Made by a program: the position numbers and the translations under genes. Shown piece after piece: positions 27,315 to 37,500 of a DNA stretch of 38,668 bases. Each line of letters starts with the position of its first letter. The stretch's first letter is position 1. The notes under the pieces were generated by a model. That model saw only the letters and a program-made list of their open reading frames with translations. It had not been told where the DNA came from and did no database searches. This stretch comes from Acidobacteriota bacterium (GTDB lineage Bacteria; Acidobacteriota; Terriglobia; Terriglobales; Acidobacteriaceae): positions 1 to 38,668 of the forward strand of contig JAJXZL010000027.1 in assembly GCA_021780075.1 (NCBI GenBank), read 5' to 3'.

Positions 27315-30300
27315 GTTCGCTCTCAGATACCCCTACTTCATCATCATGGTCTGCCTGATCATTGTGGTGGTTGGGATCACAAATGTTGCCAGCATGCCCG
27401 TCGATCTTTTCCCCAAGATCGATATCCCCGTCGTTGTTGTGGCCACGTTCTATTCCGGCATGCCGCCGCAGCAAATTGAAGCCGATATCACGGATACGTT
27501 TGAGCGGTTTTTTACGCTCGGCAGTAACATCGACCATATCGAGTCGCGTTCGCTCACCGGCGTCAGTCTGATCAAGATCTACTTCAAACCGGGCACGGAC
27601 GCAAATGCTGCATTAAGTAACATCGCCAATCTTGCGATGGCGGATCTGCGACGATTACCGCCCGGCACGTTGCCTCCCGTGGTGCTGGGCATGGATGCTT
27701 CAAGCCAACCCGTCTGCCTGGTCACTCTTAAAGGCAGAGGACTGAATGAAACCGACCTCAAGGATCTTGCGCAGTTCCAGGTCCGTAACCAGATTGCAAA
27801 CGTGCCTGGCGCATCGGTCCCGCAGCCCTTTGGAGGCCGCTATCGCCAGATCATGGTCTATGTAGATCCATTGAAGCTTGAGGCGCACAATATGAGCCTC
27901 ATGGATGTCGTTCACGCAGTGAACAAATCCAACCTGATCTTGCCGGCAGGCGATGTTCGTATTGGCCCCAAAGACTACAACATCTATGCCAACAGCCAGG
28001 TTCCCACGCCCGACGAAATCAACGACATGCCTCTGAAGTCAGAAGGTAATGCCTCGATACTCGTTCGCGACATTGGCAAGGCCGAGGACTCAGGAACCAT
28101 CCAGACGAATATCGTCCGCATTGACGGCCAAAGATCAGTTTATGTCCCTGTTCTCAAGCAAGGTGGCGACAGTAACACGATCACGATCGTGAACGGCATG
28201 AAAGACGCCATCAAGAACCTGGTAGACATTCCGTCATCCCTGAAAACCGCGGTCGTCTTCGATCAGTCAGTCTTTGTCAAAGGAGCTATCAAAAATCTAA
28301 TCAAGGAAGCAAGCATCGGCCTGATACTCACGGGCGTCATGATTCTTGTGTTTCTTGGCAGTCCGCGAGCAACATTTGCGGTTCTTCTCTCCATCCCGCT
28401 CTCTGCGCTCGTCTGCCTGCTGATTATGAATGCAACAGGTGGATCGATTAACACCATGTTGCTCGGTGGCCTCGCCCTTGCATTCTCACGCCTTATCGAC
28501 GATTCGGTCGTCGTGCTCGAAAATATCTTCCGCTACATGGAGATGGGCCTTGCCCCACATGCGGCAGCGGAAAAGGGCGGCATGGAGGTTTCGCTCGCGG
28601 TTCTCGCGGCAACCTCCACAACGTCGATCGTGTTCTTCCCTGTCACCTTCTTTTCCGGCGTCAGCAAATACATCTTCACGGACCTGGCGCTGGGCGTAGT
28701 CCTCTCGATCTTTGCCTCCTATATCTTCGCAATGACCGTGGTGCCTCTCTATTGCGCCAAGTTCATTCACATCTCGCATGAAGAGGTACACGACGGCGAA
28801 AAGCCCGCAACGTTCTTCCGCAGGTTCGAGGCAAAATTCAATGAGTATTTCCACCGTATGCTGGACTTCTATGAGGTCCAGGTAACCCGCACACTTCAGC
28901 GTCCTGGGTGGACCGCGCTGGCCATCGGCGGCGGCGTTGCTGTAATTCTTATAGGACTCTTCCCCTTCCTCGGCAGGTCCTATTTCCCCCGCACCGATCC
29001 AGGGCAGTTCGTCATCAACATCAAATGCCCCAGCGGATCGCGCATTGAATTGAGCAACGAATACATTGCCCAGGTGGAAAAAGAAATTCGTCAGATCGTT
29101 CCGCCAAGCGATCTGGATATGATCGTTTCGAACATCGGAATCACTCCCGATTTGTCCGCGATCTACACCAGCAATTCGGCAATGGATACAGCATTTGTTC
29201 AGGTCAGCCTGAAAGAGGATCACAAGGTTGGCAGCTATGAGTACATGGAGCGCGTTCGCCGCCGCCTGGCGTCCGACATGCCGGGACTCACAACCTACTT
29301 CCAGGCGGGCGGACTCGTCGACTCCGTCATCAACCAGGGCCTGCCCGCACCCATTGATATTCAGGTGAGCGGAAACGACCTGGATCAGTCTTTCGGGATT
29401 GCAGAACAAATCGCACTGCAGGTGAAGCATCTCAAGAATGTGAGCGATGTTCTCATTCCCCAGGATCTCAAATATCCAGGCCTGCAGTTGAACATCGATC
29501 GTGAGCGCGCAAGCCTGATTCACGTCTCGCCGCAGGAAGTCGTGGATAACGTGATCACCGCAATGACTTCAAACGGCATGATTGCCCCCAGCTACTGGAT
29601 CGATCCGAATACCGGAAATAACTACATGCTCACAGTGCAGTACTTCGACCAGAAGATCGCCAACATGAGCATGGAAGACTTCAAGGAAATTCCACTTCGG
29701 TCGCCCAACCAGTTCGATTACACTCCGCTCCAGTCGGTCTCGGAGATCAAGGAGATTAACACGCCGACAGAAGTGGATCACTATCAGATCCGCCGCATCA
29801 TTGACATCTACGTCATGCCTTCTACTGAAACACTGGTAGGCGTGAGCAATGATGTGAATAAAGTCATCAAAGGCATCAAAACTCCACGCAACGTCCGCAT
29901 TACGGTTCGCGGCGCCGTGGTCAATATGAACGAGTCGTTTGCGCGCTTCGCCATCGGACTCCTCCTGTCCATCGCGCTGGTGTATCTGATCCTGATGGCT
30001 CAATTCACTTCCTTCGTCGATCCCTTCATCATCCTCATGGCCATCCCGCCAGGACTGGCCGGCGTCGTGATGATTCTCCTGGTCACGCACAGCACGCTCA
30101 ACATCATGTCCCTCATGGGCGTCATCATGATGACCGGCATCGTTGTGTCAAACAGCATCCTTATCGTCGAGTTTGCCGGTTTGCTCCATGAGCAGGGCAA
30201 GCCTCTGCTTGAGGCCGTTGTGCAATCCTGCAAGATTCGCCTCCGGCCCATTCTGATGACGTCTCTGGCGACCCTGCTGGGCATGATCCCCATGGCGCTG

Positions 30301-30459
30301 GGCCTGGAGGCTGGCAGTGAGCAGTATGCTCCACTGGCGCGAGCGATTATCGGCGGGCTCGGCGTTTCGGTTGTCGTCACGGTCTTCCTCGTACCCGCTG
30401 TTTATCTGCTGGTCCACGGCCGCCACGAAAGGCAGCTTCCTGCGATCGGAGAGGTTTAA
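27307..30459 (+). CDS. RND efflux permease, copy 2 (Asp-Asp in TM4)
   Basis: The 1050-residue permease is a tandem paralogue of the gene before it; most of the two periplasmic loops and many membrane segments are identical in protein sequence. Here TM4 reads RLIDDSVVVLEN, so both relay acids (Asp398, Asp399) are present, as in AcrB. The TM10 position of AcrB Lys940 is Ser948. The largest differences from copy 1 are around TM2-TM6 and the mid-protein cytoplasmic linker (FIHISHEEVHDGEKPATFFR here), which is shorter. The start overlaps the copy 1 stop as ATGCCTAA, which suggests coupled translation and fixed stoichiometry. The tolC-type gene begins six bases after its stop. Confidence 0.94.
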   Translation: MPKFALRYPYFIIMVCLIIVVVGITNVASMPVDLFPKIDIPVVVVATFYSGMPPQQIEADITDTFERFFTLGSNIDHIESRSLTGVSLIKIYFKPGTDANAALSNIANLAMADLRRLPPGTLPPVVLGMDASSQPVCLVTLKGRGLNETDLKDLAQFQVRNQIANVPGASVPQPFGGRYRQIMVYVDPLKLEAHNMSLMDVVHAVNKSNLILPAGDVRIGPKDYNIYANSQVPTPDEINDMPLKSEGNASILVRDIGKAEDSGTIQTNIVRIDGQRSVYVPVLKQGGDSNTITIVNGMKDAIKNLVDIPSSLKTAVVFDQSVFVKGAIKNLIKEASIGLILTGVMILVFLGSPRATFAVLLSIPLSALVCLLIMNATGGSINTMLLGGLALAFSRLIDDSVVVLENIFRYMEMGLAPHAAAEKGGMEVSLAVLAATSTTSIVFFPVTFFSGVSKYIFTDLALGVVLSIFASYIFAMTVVPLYCAKFIHISHEEVHDGEKPATFFRRFEAKFNEYFHRMLDFYEVQVTRTLQRPGWTALAIGGGVAVILIGLFPFLGRSYFPRTDPGQFVINIKCPSGSRIELSNEYIAQVEKEIRQIVPPSDLDMIVSNIGITPDLSAIYTSNSAMDTAFVQVSLKEDHKVGSYEYMERVRRRLASDMPGLTTYFQAGGLVDSVINQGLPAPIDIQVSGNDLDQSFGIAEQIALQVKHLKNVSDVLIPQDLKYPGLQLNIDRERASLIHVSPQEVVDNVITAMTSNGMIAPSYWIDPNTGNNYMLTVQYFDQKIANMSMEDFKEIPLRSPNQFDYTPLQSVSEIKEINTPTEVDHYQIRRIIDIYVMPSTETLVGVSNDVNKVIKGIKTPRNVRITVRGAVVNMNESFARFAIGLLLSIALVYLILMAQFTSFVDPFIILMAIPPGLAGVVMILLVTHSTLNIMSLMGVIMMTGIVVSNSILIVEFAGLLHEQGKPLLEAVVQSCKIRLRPILMTSLATLLGMIPMALGLEAGSEQYAPLARAIIGGLGVSVVVTVFLVPAVYLLVHGRHERQLPAIGEV
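30083..30167 (+). repeat. 85-bp tract identical to 26926-27010 (copy B)
   Basis: This is the second copy of the perfect identity tract, in the corresponding position of the downstream RND gene. Immediately after it the two genes read TGAG versus CGAG, and synonymous divergence resumes at once. Confidence 0.9.
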
Positions 30460-30465
30460 GGAAAA

Positions 30466-31917
30466 ATGAAGAATCACGCAAATGCGATCCTCTGCATGAC
30501 CGCATTCATCGCGCTACTGGCCCCAATCGGTGCCAGCAATGCTTTCGCTCAGACGGCTTCTGCCCGTCCTTCCCTGCCTGATGCCCCGCCTTCCCTATTG
30601 ATCGCGCAGGCAATCGCACAGGCTGGCCCAACATCCATGCCCGCCCCGGCGGGCCAGTCCACCTCCGCTTCATCAAGCTCATCCTCCAGCCAGCCAACGC
30701 TCACGCGTAATGAAGCCGAGCAGATGGCAATCAAGAACAATCCGCAGGTCAGCGTCAGCCACCTGCTCGCTCTCGCGCAACACCAGGTTGTTCGCGAAAC
30801 CAGGTCCGCGGAATTGCCCACCGCCGTCGTCAATGCAACCGCCATGGACGCCGCATTGGCAACCCGCATCTCCGCCGGCGCACTCACCGCCTCGCGTCTC
30901 TTTTCACACGCAGGCGCAGGCGCAGATGTATCTCAGCTCATCACGGATTTTGGCAGAACCAGCAATCTTGTCGCTTACTCCAAACTCCAGGAGAAGGCGC
31001 AGAACGCCAGCGCCCTCGCCACAGATGAAGACATTGTTATTGCAACGGACCAGGCCTTCTACAATGCACTGCAGGCGCAGGCCCTCCTCCAGGTTGCCAC
31101 GCAGAACGTCGCTACCCGCACGACAACCGATACCCAAGTCAGCGAAATGACCAAGAACAAGCTCAAATCAATCCTCGATTTGAGCTTTGCCGACGTCAAC
31201 TTATCGCAGGCAAAATTGTTATTGCTGGATGCGCAGAATAACGCGGACTCTTCCATGGCCGCCTTGGACGACGTGTTAGGTCTTGACCATCAAGTCATCT
31301 ATCGGTTGATCGACGATGATTCGTCCACGCAACCGCCCCCTCCAGATGCTGACCAGCTTGTACAAATCGGCCTTCAGCAACGTCCTGACCTGCAGGCCCT
31401 GGGTTTCAACCAACAGGCTGCCATAAAGTACAGCCATGCGCAGCGCGACCAGCTCTTCCCGACCATCAATGCATCAGGCACAGTCGGCTCCGTCCCTGTC
31501 CGTCCAGACCAGTACTACACATCCAACTGGTGGGGAGCTGTCGGCGTCAACGTGCAGATACCGGTCTTCAACGGATTTCTGTATACGGCGCAGGCAAAGG
31601 AAGCCAACCTCCGCGCCCAGGCAGCAAAAGAGCAGACCCGCAACCTGCGCGATCAGATTACCCGCGATGTCCGAACTGCGTGGCTCGCAGCCAACACGGC
31701 TTATCAGCGCGTAACCGTATCTGCAGAGCTCCTGAAGGAAGCTGATCTGGCGCTCAAACTCGCAGCAACACGATACCAAATGGGACTCAGCTCCATTGTT
31801 GAATTGAGCCAGGCACAGTATCAGCAGACCGACGCGGCAATCGGAAACACGAATGCCCTCTATCAGTACCGCCTCGCACTGGCCACACTCAACTATCAGA
31901 TCGGTACAAACCCATAG
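30466..31917 (+). CDS. TolC-family outer-membrane efflux protein
   Basis: The 483-residue product would form the trimeric outer-membrane channel of the pump. A signal peptide (KNHANAILCMTAFIALLAPI to AFAQ) is followed by a low-complexity Pro/Ser-rich linker (SASSSSSSSQPTLT at about residues 65-80). Two OEP-type repeats follow: the first starts near LTRNEAEQMAIKNNPQVSV, the second near DADQLVQIGLQQRPDLQALG. Long coiled-coil helices such as TAQAKEANLRAQAAKEQTRN and the terminal segment LSQAQYQQTDAAIGNTNALY, YQYRLALATLNYQIG are typical. AAGGAAAA lies directly before the ATG. It is the last gene of the operon, so adaptor, both permeases and channel are encoded together. Confidence 0.92.
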   Translation: MKNHANAILCMTAFIALLAPIGASNAFAQTASARPSLPDAPPSLLIAQAIAQAGPTSMPAPAGQSTSASSSSSSSQPTLTRNEAEQMAIKNNPQVSVSHLLALAQHQVVRETRSAELPTAVVNATAMDAALATRISAGALTASRLFSHAGAGADVSQLITDFGRTSNLVAYSKLQEKAQNASALATDEDIVIATDQAFYNALQAQALLQVATQNVATRTTTDTQVSEMTKNKLKSILDLSFADVNLSQAKLLLLDAQNNADSSMAALDDVLGLDHQVIYRLIDDDSSTQPPPPDADQLVQIGLQQRPDLQALGFNQQAAIKYSHAQRDQLFPTINASGTVGSVPVRPDQYYTSNWWGAVGVNVQIPVFNGFLYTAQAKEANLRAQAAKEQTRNLRDQITRDVRTAWLAANTAYQRVTVSAELLKEADLALKLAATRYQMGLSSIVELSQAQYQQTDAAIGNTNALYQYRLALATLNYQIGTNP

Positions 31918-31942
31918 CGAGTACTGAGATTTCGACTACCGG

Positions 31943-31964
31943 GGGCAGGCGTCATAGCTTGCCC
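31943..31964 (+). terminator. Hairpin after the efflux operon, weak terminator candidate
   Basis: GGGCAGGC (31943-31950) pairs with GCTTGCCC (31957-31964), including one G-U, around a six-base loop, 25 bases after the tolC-type stop. Only TCTCCGTTT follows, so the U-tract is poor. Confidence 0.4.
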
Positions 31965-32100
31965 TCTCCGTTTCCCCTCAGCCTGACCCCTGACCAGGCA
32001 CATCGCCCCTCCGGCCGCCACAACGCGACCCTTACTACAATATTGATATAAATAAAGGCGAAATATGTGAGCGATATCCACTCATATTCCATTCAAACCC

Positions 32101-32130
32101 TTGACAGATCCAGGGCAACTTTCCTATCTT
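32101..32130 (+). promoter_or_regulatory. Sigma70 promoter of groESL
   Basis: A perfect TTGACA (-35, 32101-32106) and TATCTT (-10, 32125-32130, four of six) are 18 bases apart, below an AT-rich upstream block. Predicted start near 32137 leaves a leader of about 160 bases before groES. Confidence 0.6.
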
Positions 32131-32142
32131 TAGCAATTGGGA

Positions 32143-32181
32143 GGCAAGACTGCTAGCACACCGCTGGCGAGTCTGCTTGCC
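32143..32181 (+). promoter_or_regulatory. Structured hairpin in the groESL leader
   Basis: GGCAAG, ACT and GCTAGC (32143-32157) pair in turn with CTTGCC (32176-32181), AGT (32170-32172) and GCTGGC (32163-32168). This makes a stem of 15 pairs with one G-U, a five-base loop and two small bulges on the 3' side. It lies just after the predicted start site, where CIRCE stands in many groESL operons, but does not match the CIRCE consensus. Confidence 0.5.
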
Positions 32182-32299
32182 CAACCTCCGGCCTGCTGCA
32201 CAAGGCCGCGTTTCCGAGGATCGGAAGCTTTCTTACGAAACCACAATAATCCCGCGTCCAGGGGCCAACCTTGGCCGCGCGTGAAGGAGAAGCTAAACA

Positions 32300-32611
32300 A
32301 TGGCAGCAACATCGAAAACGACCACCTTCAAGCCGCTTCACGACCGTATCCTCGTCCGCCGTCTGGAAGAGACTGAAACGGTCCGCGGTGGCATCATCAT
32401 CCCCGACAGCGCCAAGGAAAAGCCTCAGGAAGGCGAAGTAATCGCCGTGGGCAAGGGCAAGTCGAACGACGAAGGAAAGGTCTTCCCCCTGGACGTGAAG
32501 GCGGGCGACCGCGTGCTCTTCGGCAAGTATTCCGGCACCGAAATCAAGATTGACGGTGAGGAATTCCTGATCATGCGCGAGGAAGAAGTCCTCGGCATCG
32601 TCAGCAAGTAG
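32300..32611 (+). CDS. groES: Co-chaperonin GroES (Hsp10)
   Basis: The 103-residue protein is the heptameric lid of the GroEL folding chamber. It carries the conserved start of the domain, [15 protein letters not shown], the mobile loop that docks on GroEL ([17 protein letters not shown], with the hydrophobic III tip), then [29 protein letters not shown] and [13 protein letters not shown]. Length is slightly above average because of a seven-residue N-terminal extension (MAATSKT). AAGGAG lies nine bases before the ATG. groEL follows after 92 bases, so the pair probably forms one operon. Confidence 0.98.
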   Translation: MAATSKTTTFKPLHDRILVRRLEETETVRGGIIIPDSAKEKPQEGEVIAVGKGKSNDEGKVFPLDVKAGDRVLFGKYSGTEIKIDGEEFLIMREEEVLGIVSK

Positions 32612-32679
32612 CAGCCGGATCTGCTGAAATCAGCGAGTCGGCTCAAGCTGCTCGCTGGCAACTGAAATCGGATTACTGA

Positions 32680-34374
<1,695 letters not shown>

Positions 34375-34424
34375 AACCGCTGGCCGCAAGCAGAGATGTT
34401 TTGCGGCACCCGCGTCAACACAAA

Positions 34425-34457
34425 GGGCCTCCAGCTTTGGCTGGGGGCCCTTTTATT
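34425..34457 (+). terminator. Intrinsic terminator of groESL
   Basis: GGGCCTCCAGC (34425-34435) pairs with GCTGGGGGCCC (34440-34450) around a TTTG loop, eleven pairs with one G-U, followed by TTTTATT. This is a canonical rho-independent terminator. Confidence 0.9.
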
Positions 34458-34480
34458 TCTGCGCGGACAAAGCGCGCAGC

Positions 34481-34513
34481 AAAAAACAGGCCGGGAGCAC
34501 GAGGCTCCCGGCC
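34481..34513 (-). terminator. Intrinsic terminator of the TonB-dependent receptor gene
   Basis: GGCCGGGAGC (34489-34498) and GCTCCCGGCC (34504-34513) form a perfect 10-bp stem with a five-base loop. On the minus strand it is followed by TGTTTTTT, so it ends transcription from the right. It lies 24 bases beyond the receptor stop codon. Confidence 0.88.
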
Positions 34514-34537
34514 TTTGTTGCAATCTGACCTGTTGAA

Positions 34538-37500
34538 TTAATAGGTGATGTGGATGCCCATCGTGAAGGCTCTCGAACCACCGATGGTACCCGTTGCGGA
34601 GCCGAAGTTGGCTGCGTTGTTCGGGCATCCTGCAGTATTGCTGATCGCATAGGCGCTCGAGCACGTACCCGTCCCGATCGGAATCTGCGTTGGAAGCCGA
34701 GTCGCCTTCCCCGACCCCGTGGAGTACGGCAGTTGATCGAGATTGGCGAGCGTGGATTGCTGGTCCGTCTGATTATTGCCCGTCACAAGCTGGCCATAGT
34801 TGATGAAAATGCTGCCAGGTGTGCAATTCAGGTAATTCTGGATCGAGTAGGCCGTCGCGCTGTTGGAACAGGCGTAGTTCTGACGAATCTGCGCCTGATC
34901 CTGCGGCACGTCCAGGCTCGTTGTGTTCGTGATGTTGAAGACGTTCAGGTCATACTGCACGCCCAGCTTCTCCGTCACACGGAAATTCTTGCGCAGAGAA
35001 AGATCAAGACGCTTCTGCGCCGCCTGGCGGAAAATGTTGCGCTGTCCCTTGTTGAATGCCGTCTCGTAGATATCCTGCGGATCGCTGCCAGTCGAGATGG
35101 GAACCCCCGACTGTCCTGGCTGCACATAGTTGATGGCAATCTGCGTGGGATCAATGTACGGGATGTAGCTGCCACCCGAGCCGCGGAAGGCACCAGAATT
35201 GCCCGTGATGGCTGTCTTGGGATGCTTCGGATCCTTGATGCCCAACACAGGATTCATAAGGTTCGGGAAGTCGCCGAAGTTGATGCTCCCGACTGCGCCG
35301 TAGAACTCATAAAGAGAGTACGGCTGGCCGCTCTGCAGAATGCCTGTGCCAGTCAAATGCCAGTCGTTCACAAAGTACGACCGCAGTGACATGGCCCTGG
35401 CGGTGTTGGGCACCTCAACCTGGAAGTTCGCGCTGAAAACATGCGTGCGGTCAAAGTCAGCCGACGCCCAGGAATCCCGTAGCTTCTTCGGATCGTCGCC
35501 GGTGAAGAACAGGCCGATGTCGCTTTGTTCGTCAAGGGCATGGCTCCAGGTGTAGCTGCCGCCCACCTGAAAGTTATGCGACAGCCTCTTCTCAACGTGG
35601 GTTTCCAGCGCGTCATAGGCCGAAATGCCCACTGTCTTAAAGTTCGCTGCATTCGGGTTGTAGCCGATGTACGGCACACGGAAGTCTGTGTTGCCGCCGT
35701 CGTACGTGTTCCACGGCTCTCCCGCGATCGGGATGTAGTACTGATAGCCGTAAGAATCCGTAAACAGGTTGTTCTGGTTCAGGACCTCGAAGCCGTAGGT
35801 CGCCTGTTCGCCCCAGATTGGATTGCTGGAAGTGGCGATGCCCGGCTCATTCAGCGGCAGCGGAATTACCGAATGCCGTCCACGATTGCCGGCGTAGCCC
35901 ACGGTGACGGCCACATTGTTGGTCGGCTGCCACTGCACGTTCAGCGTGTAGTTGATCGTGTATGGCAGCACGTTGTTCCGGTCATACGCGCCGAAGTTCA
36001 GCGTGGGAGTGCAGTCCAGATAACCGGGATAAGTCTGGTTGTCAATGCCGCCGCACGCCTGCCCGTACTGTGGATCAGACGCCGGTCCAGTCATGATGTT
36101 CAACTGGTTCTGCAAGGCTTGATTCACGCTTTCAGGGTTTGAGTTAGGCGTGATGAACGACCCCGGGGGAGTGGACTTTGCCGTATGGAGTCCCGTCCCA
36201 ATCGGATCCGCCAGCGTTCCGCCAGTTCCCGTGCCATAGCTCACCAGCGGAGCCGACTCCGTTACACCGAATGGCCCGCCAATCGAACCACCCGCGGGCT
36301 GCGACAGATAGGTAAATAACTCGCCGCGGTCATAGTAAATGCCGCCACCGCCGCTGATAACGAAATTGCCATGATACTTACTAGGCGCCCAGGCAAAGCC
36401 CACGCGCGGTGATATGCCCCACTGCCGTCCATTCAGCGTGGAGTCGCTCACGCCCGGCGTCGGGTAGTATTTGTTGTTGCCAGCAATATCGAATCCTGCA
36501 TTGTTCACCGTAAAGCCGTTGGTCGTATCGCCTGTCACGTTGAAGAGCGTCGGGTCGAAGTTGAACATGTTCCCATACTTCTCTGTGAGGCCGCCGTGAT
36601 AGTCGTAGCGGATGCCCCCCGTAATGCTCAGCGTCGGCTTAGCCTGCCACTTGTCCTGCACGTAGCCCGAGAGCTCATTGGACCGGTAGTAGCGGTTCGC
36701 ATTATTACGGCCGCTGTTCGGGTCAACGCTCTCGATCACATTCGATGCATGCACTCTTCCCTTCAGGAAGTTATCGAAGCCGTTTACCGTGACCTGCACA
36801 ACACCATTGCGATTGTTTGTGATGTTCAACTGCGTATAGCTGTAGCCGCCACCCGCCACAATCGTGTGCTTGCCCATCGTGAAGATGACGTTCGTCGACG
36901 GATTCAAGCGGTTCTGGTAGTAGCCCATATTGGTAAACGCGCTTGCGGGACCAAGCTTGAAGCCGGGTGAATACTCATTGCTGTCGGCAAAGTTGTTGAT
37001 CGTGATGCCGGGCAATCCAGGAGCAAAGTACGCCGGACTCGCCGGATCCTGCACGTACCCGCTTCCCACGCCGTATGCTCCACCACCCACTGTCTGCTGG
37101 AACATGCTGTACGAACCCATGCGCACAAAGCCCAGGCGCTGCTCCCAGTTGAAGCGCGAGCCAATGGAGATCGTGTTATCAATGGCCGCCACCTGTGAAC
37201 CGTTGTTTTGCGTCTCCGGAAAGCCGCCCGTCTGGGAAAATCCATAAGGCTTGGTGACTGGCGCATCCTGGTAGAAGTACTTCGCCGACAAACGATCGTT
37301 CTTTGTAACGTCGTAATCCAGCGCGATTGTCGCCTGATTGGAGATAAGAACCGAAGTGCCAATCAGGTTTACGTTTGCCACACCATATTGATACGCAGCA
37401 TTCGACTGCGCCGATGGAATCAGGTACTGCCCGTTCGGAAGCTTGGCAGTCAGCAAAGCCTGGGCAATCGGACTGATCTGGCCTGCCGTTGCTGTGCCGC

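Larger units (their letters stand above)
31918..32299. other. Intergenic region between the efflux operon and groES
   Basis: No gene is visible. It holds a weak hairpin near the tolC-type stop, an AT-rich block at about 32036-32100 that could act as an UP element, a strong promoter at 32101-32130, a structured leader hairpin at 32143-32181, and an AAGGAG ribosome site at 32285-32290. Confidence 0.6.

Noticed and set aside
32153..32178. Possible CIRCE element before groES
   Set aside because: CTAGCACAC resembles the left arm, but the right arm reads GAGTCTGCT and the spacing is not nine bases; the match is too poor.
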